A program made the position numbers and the translations under genes. This document shows positions 7,876-17,254 of a stretch of DNA of 64,000 nt, one piece after another. Below the pieces are notes generated by a model. The model was not told the origin of the DNA and did not search any database. It saw only the letters and a list, made by a program, of their open reading frames with translations. The DNA comes from JAKZVK01 sp965261065. GTDB taxonomy: Bacteria; Acidobacteriota; Terriglobia; Bryobacterales; UBA6623. The number at the start of each line of letters is the position of its first letter. The stretch's first letter is position 1. Location of the stretch: assembly GCA_965261065.1 (NCBI GenBank), contig OZ253444.1, forward strand, positions 6,510,001-6,574,000. The letters run 5' to 3'.

Positions 7876-9168
7876 TTAATGGGTCGCTTCCCCGGTGGCG
7901 GTTGGGGTCGCCGACGCATCGGCTGCTGTTTCCACCTGCTTCATTACCCGTAGCGTGTTCCCACCCAGAATCTTCTGAATATCGCCGTCGCTGAACCCGC
8001 GCTCCTGCAAGCCTGCGATGAGGTTGGGGATCTTCTAGATGTCCTCCATCCCCTCGGGTAGCTGATCGCTCACGCCGTCGAAGTCCGATCCCATCCCAAC
8101 GTGATCGACGCCCGCCACTTTGGCGGCGTGTTCGAAGTGGTCCAGCAGCTTGGAGAACGGAACCTGGCCCACGCGCTGGAGGCGTTCCTGGTCGATCTTG
8201 CGTAGCTCGACGGACTGCTGCTTCTGATCGCCGGCGTACTTCTTGCGGACGGCTGTAGCCTTCGCGTCCAGATCCTTCAGCGCACTGGTGAACGGGTTGC
8301 GCTCGTGGTCGAGGAAGCCGTTGAAGTAATTGATGTGAACGACGCCGTCGTTGTTGGCCAGCGCGCGCAGCATGTCGTCGGTCACGTTGCGGCCCTGGTT
8401 GGCGATGGCGCGGCAGGAGGAGTGGGATGCGATGATCGGCGCGGACGATGTCTCGAGGGCATCGTAGAACGTGTCGTCTGAGACGTGTGAGATGTCGACC
8501 ATCATGCCCAGCCGGTTCATCTCGCGGACGACATCGCGGCCGAACTCCGTGAGGCCCCGTGATTGCGGCTTCAGCGCGGCGCAATCGGCCCAAGGCGTGT
8601 GGCCGTTATGAGTGAGCGTGAGGTAGCGGACGCCCAGCTCGAAGAAGGTCCGCAGCACCCCAAGACTGGAGTCGATCATGTGGCCGCCCTCGACCCCCAT
8701 CAAGACGGCGATCTTGTTGTGTTGCTTGGCCGCGGCGATCTCGGCGCTAGTCGTTGCGAGCGCGAGATCGCCGGGGTGACGGCGGACCTCGACCAGAACG
8801 TCGTCGATGATCTCGAGGGCCTTCTTGACCGAGGCGGTCGGGGAGCGCGCCGTGGCGCTGGTCCAGATCGAGAAGAAGACGCCCGTCACGCCGCCTTGCC
8901 GCATGCGCGGGATATCGACCTGGCCGTAGTCGTGCCGCTCGCCGAGGTCGTATCCCTCGGCGCTGATGAGCATCGGGGTATCGCAGTGCAGATCGACGAC
9001 GATCGAGCGTTCGAGCAGGGTTTTCTGTTGGATGTCGGTGGCCGGAGCGGCTGACCCAGGATCGCGCGAGCCAGGATCAGGCGACTCGGGATTGGTAGAC
9101 GAGCAGCCTACGCCGCCCAAAGCCGCGCCAGTCATGGCAAGGCCCCACTCTCTTCGCGTGAGCATCAC
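7876..9168 (-). pseudogene. M19 membrane dipeptidase, exported, with in-frame TAG
   Basis: The product is a peptidase family M19 (renal-type) dipeptidase, a zinc enzyme cleaving dipeptides. The zinc-site start VDLHCDTP, the LTHNGHTPWADC segment and DHVGMGSDFDGV are all present. The N-terminus RREWGLAMTGAALGGVGCSS looks like a Tat lipoprotein signal, so it would be anchored outside. At 8035-8037 a TAG follows LPEGMEDI; the same frame continues KIPNLIAGLQERGFSDGDIQ to a TAA at 7876. That is the expected C-terminus, so one nonsense change (probably TCG to TAG) removes about 53 residues. Activity of the truncated 377-residue form is uncertain. Confidence 0.82.
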
Positions 9169-9730
9169 CGCCTGATTATAGTGCGGCTGATTGCGGTCGG
9201 GCCCGCCGATGGTTCAGCCCAGGGGATCGTTGGGCGAGTTGTGTTCAGTCAGACAGGCCGAAAGGGGGGCGGCAGGCTCCCCAGGGGGAAGAGGAACCTG
9301 CCGCTACAACAGAGTCGTGGGAGAAGCGGTCTAATCGGAAGCGTACAGCAAGAGTAGAAACACGCCCACAGCCAGGAACATCCCGATGAAGAAGTACACG
9401 ACGTACATCTGGGACTTGAGCGCTTTGAGGTCGGGGCTGCCGCCTTGCGCGTTCTTCATGCCCTCGGTAATCGCCTTCGAGATCTGCTCGCCCATGCCGC
9501 TCACGTCGAGGGAGCCTCCACTGGTTCCCTCGCCGACGGAGACGCCCTTTTCTTCGAGCGTTTTCGCCAGCGACTCCAGACGCTCGGCCATCTCGTCGAC
9601 GCGCGGGTCGGCTGCTGCGTTCTTCGCGTCGGTGGGGGACTCGACCACCTCCAGGCGTCGGGAGAGATCCTCGATGTCGATGCGTATGCCCTCTTCCTTT
9701 GGGTTCTCCTCGACAGCCGACAGACGACTA

Positions 9731-10956
9731 GTATATAGTTTCACTAAAACATACCCGCTCTAGGTGACCTCAAGCGACTCGAACTTCCTCCAGCGGTGAA
9801 CGACTGGAGCGGCGTTGATCTCCGCGATTCCTTTCAGGATTCGTTCCCGAAGCTCCGCCCAGGACTCGACTCGTATTCGCTTTAAGAATGTGCGCGCCAT
9901 CTTGCCAAACAGCGTCTCGACTATGTTGAGCCAGGACCCGTGGGTGGGCGTATGCACATATTTGAAGCGGTTCGGACGCGTCGCCAAGTAGGCTTTCGTC
10001 TCCTTCGATATGTGCGAGGAATGATTGTCCAAGATCAATCGGATCGTGCACTCGTCCGGGTAAAATTGGTCCAGATCCTGGAGCAGCAAGATGAATTCCC
10101 GACTGCGGTGACGCCGCTCCACCCGCGCCGTCACCCGACCGCTATGCAAGTCCAGCGCCGCCAGAATCGAGCAAGTTCCTAGACGTTTGTACTCGTAATC
10201 GCGAGCCACGCTGGGATGCCGCCCAGGCTTCGGCGGCAGGTCCGGCGCGACGTTGGCGATCGCTTGCACGCCGGGCTTCTCGTCTACCGAAACCGTGATC
10301 ACCTCCGGCGAGAGGCCGTCGCGAGGGCTTTCATTCTGCCAAGCCACTTCGCGGTAGACCAGCAACACCTGCCGCATCTTGGACTCAAAATCGGGATCGC
10401 GACGCTCCAGGTAGTACTTCACCTTCTCTGGATGCAGAGGTTGCTCGGCCAGGATCCGGTGGACGGTCGCCTTAGCCGCTTGGTCCAACGCCGGATAGCC
10501 TGCTTCCACGGCATGCCGGCGCACGTGTAGAGCCAGCGCACTGCGGGTCCAGAGTTCGGCGGCGTAACCGAGTTGCTTGGGTTTGCTACAGGCCAAATGC
10601 ACCACCCAGGCCTTGGCATCGGCGGTGATGAGGGGCTGCTGGGGACGATGATAGGCATCCTTGAGCGCTGCTTCCACGCCCATGGCGAGGGCTCGATCGA
10701 TCCATTTGCCGACGCTTTTGCGGGTCATCTTCACGGTTCGCATAATCTCGGCAATGGTCTCGCCGGAATGATAACGCCACAGAATCTCAGCCCTCTGCAC
10801 CTCCCGAACCGGAGCCGTCCGCGAACCACGCAGCCGCTCCAGATGCTGCACCTCTGCGGGGCTGAGTTGCAGCTTGAGACGCTTCTACTTTCCTGCCATG
10901 CCTTCAGCCTAGCAGGAACCGTTGCTGTATGAGTATGTTTTATTGAAACGCTATAC
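9731..10956 (-). mobile_element. IS630-family insertion sequence, copy 1
   Basis: 1226 bp with 24-bp inverted ends at 9731-9754 and 10933-10956 (21 of 24 match; shared outer GTATA and inner TAAAACATAC). TA dinucleotides at 9729-9730 and 10957-10958 are the target duplication. The original site was CTAG, as expected for IS630. It encodes one transposase in the same orientation as the gene it interrupts. Confidence 0.93.
9760..10851 (-). CDS. IS630-family transposase
   Basis: A 363-residue Tc1/mariner-like transposase with an N-terminal helix-turn-helix (HSGETIAEIMRTVKMTRKSV) and a DDE core seen as VITVSVDEKPG, IRLILDNHSSH and HGSWLNIVETLFGKMAR. The same frame continues upstream to an ATG at 10897-10899 (MAGK-TAG-KRLKLQLSPAEV), but a TAG at 10885-10887 is the fifth codon. 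Translation must therefore start at the GTG at 10851 or reinitiate, and the ancestral start was probably the upstream ATG. Confidence 0.88.
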   Translation of the reverse strand: MQHLERLRGSRTAPVREVQRAEILWRYHSGETIAEIMRTVKMTRKSVGKWIDRALAMGVEAALKDAYHRPQQPLITADAKAWVVHLACSKPKQLGYAAELWTRSALALHVRRHAVEAGYPALDQAAKATVHRILAEQPLHPEKVKYYLERRDPDFESKMRQVLLVYREVAWQNESPRDGLSPEVITVSVDEKPGVQAIANVAPDLPPKPGRHPSVARDYEYKRLGTCSILAALDLHSGRVTARVERRHRSREFILLLQDLDQFYPDECTIRLILDNHSSHISKETKAYLATRPNRFKYVHTPTHGSWLNIVETLFGKMARTFLKRIRVESWAELRERILKGIAEINAAPVVHRWRKFESLEVT

Positions 10957-11159
10957 TAGACAGCTCAGCCACGCGCGGGTCCGAGACCGGTTCACGGCTG
11001 CCGTCTTCCATGTCCGAGAGGCGGGCGAAGACCTCGTCGAGCCGTGAGTCATCAAGCCCAGCGTCACCGGTCGGGCGCTCGGCTTTCTCTTCGATCGCGG
11101 CGATGCGCCGGGTGAGGTCGTCCACGGCGGAGTCCGGCGGCGTTTCGACGTGGCCTTTC

Positions 11160-11975
11160 TCGATGGCCTCCAACCGTTCGGTCAACTGATCGACGAGCGC
11201 GGGGGACGGGCCACCGGCCGGTTCGGCCTCCAGCGCGCCCAGGCGTTTCTCGATGGCGGTGGTATCGACGGGTTCTCCGCCCAACCCTTCTTGCTCTTCG
11301 AGAGCCGAGATGCGCAGCAGGACCTCGTCCAGCCGCGGATCGGTACTGGGGCCCGAGGATTCAAGACTCTCCAGCCGTTCGGTCAACTGATCGACGAGCG
11401 CGGGGGACAGGTCCCCGGCCGGTTCGGCCTCCAACGCACTCAGGCGTTTCTCGATGGCGGTGGTATCGACGAGTTCTCCGCCCAACCCTTCTTGCTCTTC
11501 GAGAGCTGAGATGCGCAGCAGGACCTCGTCCAGCCGCGGATCGGCGCCACTGCCCGAGGATTCAAGACTCTCCAGCCGTTCGGTCAACTGATCGACGAGC
11601 GCGCGGGACGAGCCACCGGCCGGTTCGGCCTCCAGCGCGCCCAGGCGTTTCTCGATGGCGGTGGTATCGACGGGTTCTCCGCCCAACCCGTTTTGCTTTT
11701 CGAGAACCGAGATGCGATATAGGACTTCGTCCAGCCGCGGGTCGGCGCCGTGGCCCGAGGATTCGAGACCCTCCAGGCGTTCGGCCAACTGATCGACGAG
11801 CGCGGCGGACGGCTCCCCGGCCGGTTCGGCTTCCAACGCACTCAGGCGTTTCTCGAGGGCGGTGGTATCGACAGGTTCTCCGCCCAACTCTTCATGCTCT
11901 TCGAGAACCGAGGTGCGATGCAGGACTTCGTCCAGACGCGCATCGACGCTGGGGCCCGAGGATTCAAGACTGCCC
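11160..11975 (-). repeat. 201-bp tandem repeats coding for 67-residue coiled-coil units
   Basis: The same landmark (GAGGATTC on the plus strand, or a near match) recurs at 11355, 11556, 11757 and 11958, exactly 201 bp apart. Each unit encodes a block like DPRLDEVLLRISALEEQEGL, then DTTAIEKRLSALEAEPAG and LVDQLTERLESLES. Neighbouring copies are highly similar, so copy number can change by recombination without breaking the frame. Confidence 0.9.
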
Positions 11976-13313
11976 AGCCGCCCGGCCAACTCATCGACGC
12001 GCGGATCTCCGCTGGATTCGCTGACCGCCGCTTCCAACTCATCGAGGCGCTGCAGCAGGGGGCCCAGGTCGGGCTCGGGCGTCTCCGCGGCTCTCGATTC
12101 CGCGTCGGTCAGACGATCGTTCAGAGCGGAGATACGAGATTCGGCATCCTGGTTTTGCAAGCGCTCATCCAGCGCCGCCCAACGCTCTCCCAGCTCTTCC
12201 CATCGTGGATCATCGGCGGGCTGCTCGACCTTCGCTTCCACAAGGGACAGCCGTGTCCCGACCTCGCCAAGCCGCGACTCGGTCTCGGCGCCGTCGGAAC
12301 GCTGCTCCAAATCCTCCAGGCGCTCCGCGACCCTGTCGATACGGGGGTCGTGCGGAACGGCTTCAGCGGTCTCCTCCAACGAATGGATGCGGGAGACTAC
12401 CTGGGCCAACTGCTCGTCCTGCACCCAGTGGCCGGCTCTGGTTTGGAAGAACTCCACGCGCTCAGCCAGGGCTCGAGTTGGGAAGCGGCGGGTGACGTCT
12501 GAAGTTGCTCTTCGAGATCGAATACGCGCGTGATCAAAGTGTCGACGCGGGGGTCAGAGGCTTCTTGTGCTGCGCCGTTTTCCAGCTCGGCAAGCCGCGA
12601 GGGTACCTTCGCGAACTGGTCGTTGTCGAAGCGCCCCACAGCGGCTTCGACCTGCCGAACTCTTTGCAGCGCTTCCTGGAGCTGGTCTGGCGGTGCGGTG
12701 TTCTTCGCCGCTTCGAGGGAGGCCGTGCGGATCACCAGATCGTCGGTGCGGGGGTCGACGGGTGAGATGCCGCTGATTCTCCGTTCGATCTCATCGAGCC
12801 GGGACGCAAGCTTCTCGGTGTGGGCCTTGTCCGGCTTTTCCTGTTGGCTTTCGAGGGCCGCCAACCGGTGGGCCACTTCGTCCAGGATTGGGTCGGAAGT
12901 CCCGTTGCTGACTTTCTTTTCGAGTTCAGCGACGCGCATCAACGCCGAGCCGATCCGCGGGTCGGTGGCCATCGCGCCGATCTGGCCCTCGACCGAGGCG
13001 ATGCGGGTTTCGACGTCTTTCATGTAGCGATCTTCGGGCGCTTCGGCGACATTGTCGCCGTTAATTTCGACGGTCGAAGCGTTGGCTTTGGGCAATGGGG
13101 CGTACCTCCCGGTGATGACGGCGAAAGCTGTTGAGCCGAAAAGCGATACGACGGGCTCATACCACTCCCCTTTTACAGTCTTGTCGGGCGGAGAGTGCGC
13201 GACAATAAGCGGGTCAACCTAATTCCCTAGGTAAGAAATCCTAGTGGCCGACTTCGGTGTAGTATCGCTCTGCTTGGTACTAGGCCGGCGGCCCCGGGAG
13301 TTAGATGTCCCGG

Positions 13314-14888
13314 CTACCGGAAGTGGTGCCACAACAGGAGAATCGAGCACGCGACCAGGCCCGTCGCGAGGCCTAGGCCTCGCTCGCTGCGCGCCTCGCC
13401 GGCCGTCTCGGCCCAGTCGAACGTCAGACCCGCGATGCGCGACAGAACCGGCTTTACGCTTACGCGGCTGACGGCGATCATCAAGCCGACGCAAGCGAAG
13501 AACACGATCACGCTGAAGTTGAGGAAGCTGAAGCCGACCAGGGCGTTCAGAGGGCCGAGGTCGTATTCGAAGCCACGGTGAAGAATGTCGAGAACGAACC
13601 GGCCCGCCCCGGCCAGACCACCAAAGATGAGCGTCGTGAGCGCCGCCCGCGCCGTCGCGCCCCGCCACAGCATGCCGGTTAGGAAAACGGCAGTGATGGG
13701 CGCCCCCACATAGGCCTGGACGCTCTGCAAGTATTGGTAGATCTCATCGTTGAGGTAGCGGATGAACGGAATCCAGGCGACGCTGAGACCCACGATCACG
13801 GCCGTCGAGAGGCGTCCGACGTGGACCAGCATGCGTTCGCTCGCCTGCGGGCGCAGCTTTTTGTATACATCCATCGTGATCAGGGTCGAGCAGGAGTTGA
13901 AGACCGAGCTGAGCGACGACATGAGCGCCGCCAGCAGCGCGGCCACCATCAGGCCCGTGAGGCCGGGCGGCAGCAGCCGCTGCACCAGCAGAGGGTAGGC
14001 GTTGTCGCCGGTGACGTCGTGGGGCCACAGCGCGCGGGCGATCAGTCCAGGCAGCACCAGGATGAACACCGGCAGAATCTTGAGCCCGGCAGCGAAGATC
14101 GCCCCGGCCCGCGCGTCGGGCATACTCTTGGCGGCCAGGGTTTTCTGGACAATCACCTGATCGGTGCACCAGTACCAAATCCCCAGGATCACCGTGCCGA
14201 GCGTGGTGCCGAGCCACGGGTAATCGGGGTGGCTGATCGGCTTGATCATGTGGAAGAAATCCGCCGGCAGGGAGGCGCGCAGGCCTTCGAATCCGCCCGC
14301 GTGCCCCAGACCGAGCATCGTGAGCAACACGGCCCCGCCGATCAGGATGAAGGCCTGGAACAGGTCGGTGTAGATCACGGCGGCCAGTCCCCCGGAGACC
14401 GTGTATACCCCGGTGGCGATGACCAGCAGGATGGCCGACGTCATGTAGTCCCACCCGAAGATCTCGCGAATCAGGATGCCTCCCGCAAACAGAGCGACCG
14501 AGATCTTCGTGAAGACATAGGCGGCCAAGGAAACGCCGGTCAGATACCAGCGGCAGCCCGGGCTAAAGCGGCGTTCCAGAAACTCCGGCATCGTGAAGAC
14601 TTTGCTGCGCAGGTATTGCGGGATGAAGAGCCACCCCAAGGCGATCAGGCAGAAGCTCGCCGACCACTCATAGCAGCCGACGGCGAGGCCGGTGGACGCT
14701 CCCGAACCCGCCAGCCCGATGAAGTGCTCGCTGCCGATATTGGTGGCAAACAGCGTTGCGCCCACGGCGAACCAGCCGACGTGCTTGCCGGCGAGGAAGT
14801 ATTCGGCGGCGGTGGTTTTGCGGCGAGAGTGGTAGAAGCCGATGCCGAGGACGGCAGCGAAGTAGATGGCGATGATGAACGTGTCCAT
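13314..14888 (-). CDS. sodium:solute symporter (SSS family, SGLT-like)
   Basis: A 524-residue transporter with about 13-14 membrane helices. It carries the N-terminal AAEYFLAGKHVGWFAVGATL motif, the family-typical NIGSEHFIGLAGSG stretch, and GIWYWCTDQVIVQKTLAAK as found in SGLT-type sugar or inositol transporters. It would import a small solute with sodium across the inner membrane. The start at MDTFIIAIYFAAVLG (14888) is preferred over an upstream in-frame ATG at 14933 because that adds only a non-membrane leader. The actual substrate is unknown. Confidence 0.9.
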   Translation of the reverse strand: MDTFIIAIYFAAVLGIGFYHSRRKTTAAEYFLAGKHVGWFAVGATLFATNIGSEHFIGLAGSGASTGLAVGCYEWSASFCLIALGWLFIPQYLRSKVFTMPEFLERRFSPGCRWYLTGVSLAAYVFTKISVALFAGGILIREIFGWDYMTSAILLVIATGVYTVSGGLAAVIYTDLFQAFILIGGAVLLTMLGLGHAGGFEGLRASLPADFFHMIKPISHPDYPWLGTTLGTVILGIWYWCTDQVIVQKTLAAKSMPDARAGAIFAAGLKILPVFILVLPGLIARALWPHDVTGDNAYPLLVQRLLPPGLTGLMVAALLAALMSSLSSVFNSCSTLITMDVYKKLRPQASERMLVHVGRLSTAVIVGLSVAWIPFIRYLNDEIYQYLQSVQAYVGAPITAVFLTGMLWRGATARAALTTLIFGGLAGAGRFVLDILHRGFEYDLGPLNALVGFSFLNFSVIVFFACVGLMIAVSRVSVKPVLSRIAGLTFDWAETAGEARSERGLGLATGLVACSILLLWHHFR

Positions 14889-14935
14889 GGAGAGCCTAGT
14901 TTCTCGCAAAGACGCAAAGACCCGCAAAGGCAAAG

Positions 14936-15229
14936 CAACCGAGCCATGACCGTGAGGGAGTGGTCCGGCACGAACCCTACCACACCTCGGGAGGCTCTAG
15001 TTAGGGCCGAGGCACAGCCGCGGATGTGAATCCGCGGGGCGCGCCTGAGCTGTGCGTTCGCGAAGGTCCGCAATGGCTTGCCGAACCAACCAGATTTACC
15101 CGTCACTTGCGTTCCGGCTCGGTTTCTTGGATTCGCGCCCAGAAATCCGGCGATCATGGGGCTCTACAGCCTGCCGAGGTAACGTCAGGGTTCGTGCCGG
15201 ATCGCTCCCTTACGGTCACGGCTCGGTTG
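14936..15229. repeat. inverted-repeat-bounded composite unit 1
   Basis: A 43-bp sequence (core GGTCCGGCACGAACCC) at 14936-14978 recurs inverted at 15187-15229. Between them lies a REP-like hairpin at 15018-15037 (CCGCGGAT arms, GTGA loop) and a segment at about 15104-15150 that recurs inverted near 28808-28860. A partial copy of the end sequence is at 39055-39080. The right end supplies the last codons of acpH. Just upstream, 14901-14935 is a simple CGCAAAGA-type repeat. Confidence 0.75.
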
Positions 15230-15860
15230 GCTTGCCGTCGCCTCGCGCCACGCCCGACCCGCGCAACCGAACGCCGTGCTGCGTTCGGAGGCGATCGGCG
15301 TAGGTGATCAGTTGCGGGAAGAACTCGGCGAAGTCGGAGCTGAGGGGGGCGTAGTGTTCCTCAAGTTGTGAAACGGCAGTTGGCAGGGGGTTCTGCCTCT
15401 TGACGCGCCGAGACAATCCGCCCAGCGTCCGGTCGATTCCCTCGATGGTTTGATAACCGCCTAGCCAATCCTGCTCAACCATGAACGGCACGATGCGGCG
15501 CAATCGGGGAGGCAGGGAGTACTGGTTCTCGGTGAGCACGCCGTAAGCCCGCTGCGCGAAACGGTCGAGGCTGGTTTCCGGGGAGTACTGCCCCCAGCCG
15601 GTCGCGAGAAAGTGATCGTAGAAAACATCGACCAGCACCCCGGCATAGCGCCGATAGGGCGGCGGCATGCCCCTCTTGCTGCGGGCGACGACCGGATGCG
15701 CATCGGTGAAGCCGTCGATCTTCTGGTGCATCCGTATCCCGGCACGAACGGCCTGCGGGTAAGCCCCGACGTCGACGCCTTTGAGGAAGTCGCCCATCAA
15801 GTTGCCCATGAGCGACTCGGGGGTGTCACCCGCGAGGAAAAGGTGAGCCAGAAAGTTCAT
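15216..15860 (-). CDS. acpH: acyl carrier protein phosphodiesterase
   Basis: A 214-residue AcpH-type protein, which in this family removes the phosphopantetheine group from acyl carrier protein. Diagnostic features are the start MNFLAHLFLAGDTPESLMGN, GDFLKGV, HQKIDGFTDAHPVV and VDVFYDHFLATGW. The body is normal, but the final residues (GDGKPTEP) and stop are encoded by the inverted repeat at 15187-15229, so the native C-terminus was replaced or extended by a mobile repeat. Confidence 0.88.
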   Translation of the reverse strand: MNFLAHLFLAGDTPESLMGNLMGDFLKGVDVGAYPQAVRAGIRMHQKIDGFTDAHPVVARSKRGMPPPYRRYAGVLVDVFYDHFLATGWGQYSPETSLDRFAQRAYGVLTENQYSLPPRLRRIVPFMVEQDWLGGYQTIEGIDRTLGGLSRRVKRQNPLPTAVSQLEEHYAPLSSDFAEFFPQLITYADRLRTQHGVRLRGSGVARGDGKPTEP

Positions 15861-15981
15861 GCCTCACCTTGCTCGATCCTCACAAAAGTGGCGAGAGGTT
15901 CGGATCGTGTTGGAGGGCCACGCCCTGGCGTACCCGTCGACCCCTCGTGCCTGACACGTCGCACGCGACTAGTGCCGGCAT

Positions 15982-16045
15982 CGCTTCGCTGCACTTTTGT
16001 GAACGCTTCGCTGCATTTTGTGAGCGCTTCGCTACATCTTTCTGG
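15982..16045. repeat. imperfect 21-22 bp tandem repeat, three units
   Basis: CGCTTCGCTGCA plus a T-rich tail repeats three times (15982-16003, 16004-16024, 16025-16045) with drift in the third. It sits in the 285-bp gap upstream of acpH, where I see no gene. It could be a regulatory array or simple slippage. Confidence 0.6.
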
Positions 16046-16145
16046 GCTGGAAATGCAGCGCTAGACCACCAACGTATACAAGGAGACGCAAGTAAAGGGC
16101 AGGACAGCACGCGCTGCCTACCCTCGTCACAAGCACGCCGCAAGC

Positions 16146-16565
16146 CTATCTCGCCGGCGACTCCCGCGGCGCCATCGCGCCCGCTGAATCATCCGGCGCC
16201 AGCTCGTCCCCAGGCGACCCGCAGCGCAACACGCCGCTGGGTTGGATTGAACAGTCAGCCCGGCTTGGCTTGGCACGCGTCCAGCGCTCCAGGGCGTCAT
16301 GCAACGCGGCCACCGCAGCGGCGTCAACCTCCAGCGACTGCAACAGCGCCACCAGCCCGTTGGCGGCCCGCTGATACCCGGCGGCGATCTGCTGCTGCGC
16401 GGCGACTTGCTTCGCCAGCGAAGCGAGCTGTGCCTGGCGGGTCTGCTCCAGAAGTTGGTGGTATTCGATACGCTCGTCTTTCGTGAGCAGCGGCGCCTGC
16501 GACTGCTGCGCCATGGCCGCCACTGTCAAACAACCGACCGACACCATCACCAGCACGCGCGTCAT
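16146..16565 (-). CDS. small exported protein of unknown function
   Basis: A 139-residue protein with a signal peptide (MTRVLVMVSVGCLTVAAMAQ) followed by a helical, Gln/Ala-rich stretch (LLEQTRQAQLASLAKQVAAQ) likely to form a coiled coil, and a disordered tail. Its ATG overlaps the stop of the preceding gene in an ATGA arrangement. It lies at the distal end of the phage-tail-like set. I do not recognise it. Confidence 0.55.
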   Translation of the reverse strand: MTRVLVMVSVGCLTVAAMAQQSQAPLLTKDERIEYHQLLEQTRQAQLASLAKQVAAQQQIAAGYQRAANGLVALLQSLEVDAAAVAALHDALERWTRAKPSRADCSIQPSGVLRCGSPGDELAPDDSAGAMAPRESPAR

Positions 16566-17170
16566 GGCCGCCGCCCCCTTGTTTCGTCGCCGCCCATCGT
16601 GGCCCGGCGCTTCTCCTCACGTAAGGCTTCCCCGGCCTGGCGAAGCTCTTGCTGCCTCTGACGGACCGCGGCGGTGGGTATCGCTTCCAACATCTCGTTG
16701 TGGATCTTCTCCAGCAAGATGGCTCGCAGCATCGCCGCGATGTTGTCTTCCTTGGGAACACGCCGCAGCTCTCCATCGCGGCCCGCGGCCGAGCCCGCCG
16801 TCCCCGGCGTGAAAGCGCCGTTCCCCCGTGAGCCATCCAAGCTGAAACGGACGCCGTCAACCTTCGTGATGGTCCACTCGCCGTTGCCGGCGATGTTACC
16901 CTTGACGCCGGACACGCGCACTCTGGACCCGCTCTCGTAGCCGTGCAGCGAGTCAACCTCGATCACGATCGGGATCGGACTGGCGTTTGTGGCGTCAACC
17001 ACCCGCTGGGAGTCGACAAACACCACACGCTGCGTGCAGCGATACTCCTCGACGCTGGCGCGTGCTTCGGCGCTCATTTCTATCAGTACCGTCACTTGCT
17101 GCGCCGACAGCGATGCCACCAGCGGCGACACAGGCGAAAGCAACACGGCAAGACATAATACGCGTATCAT
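16562..17170 (-). CDS. exported protein with a phage-tail-type beta module
   Basis: A 202-residue protein with a signal peptide (MIRVLCLAVLLSPVSPLVAS). The middle (about residues 70-120) contains GYESGSRVRVSGVKGNIAGN and GEWTITKVDGVRFSLDGSRG, a pattern common in phage tail and baseplate proteins and related to FCCH-like beta modules. A helical C-terminus follows. It is coupled to the downstream gene by a 4-bp overlap. Probably a structural or host-contact protein of the tail-like remnant; this is inference. Confidence 0.5.
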   Translation of the reverse strand: MIRVLCLAVLLSPVSPLVASLSAQQVTVLIEMSAEARASVEEYRCTQRVVFVDSQRVVDATNASPIPIVIEVDSLHGYESGSRVRVSGVKGNIAGNGEWTITKVDGVRFSLDGSRGNGAFTPGTAGSAAGRDGELRRVPKEDNIAAMLRAILLEKIHNEMLEAIPTAAVRQRQQELRQAGEALREEKRRATMGGDETRGRRP

Positions 17171-17254
17171 TTTCCTAAAGCCTCCCGTTCTTTGACATCA
17201 TTGTCTTTCTCCTGTTTTACTTTGCAACTCATACCGTTGCCCCTCGTAGACCCG

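Larger units (their letters stand above)
9331..13095 (-). pseudogene. long coiled-coil repeat protein with C-terminal membrane anchor, split by IS630 and a frameshift
   Basis: Start is a TTG at 13095 behind GGGAGG. The protein is almost entirely heptad-like coiled coil built from DPRVDELAGRLGSLE-like units, with a run of 67-residue tandem repeats (11160-11975) and one C-terminal helix VVYFFIGMFLAVGVFLLLLY, so it would be a tail-anchored fibrous protein. Two lesions are visible. An indel near 12500 shifts EEQLQTS away from RALAERVEFFQTRAG. The IS630 at 9731-10956 splits VAELSS from RLSAVEEN; removing the element and one TA restores the frame precisely. Unbroken, it would be about 840 residues. 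Function unknown. Confidence 0.8.
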
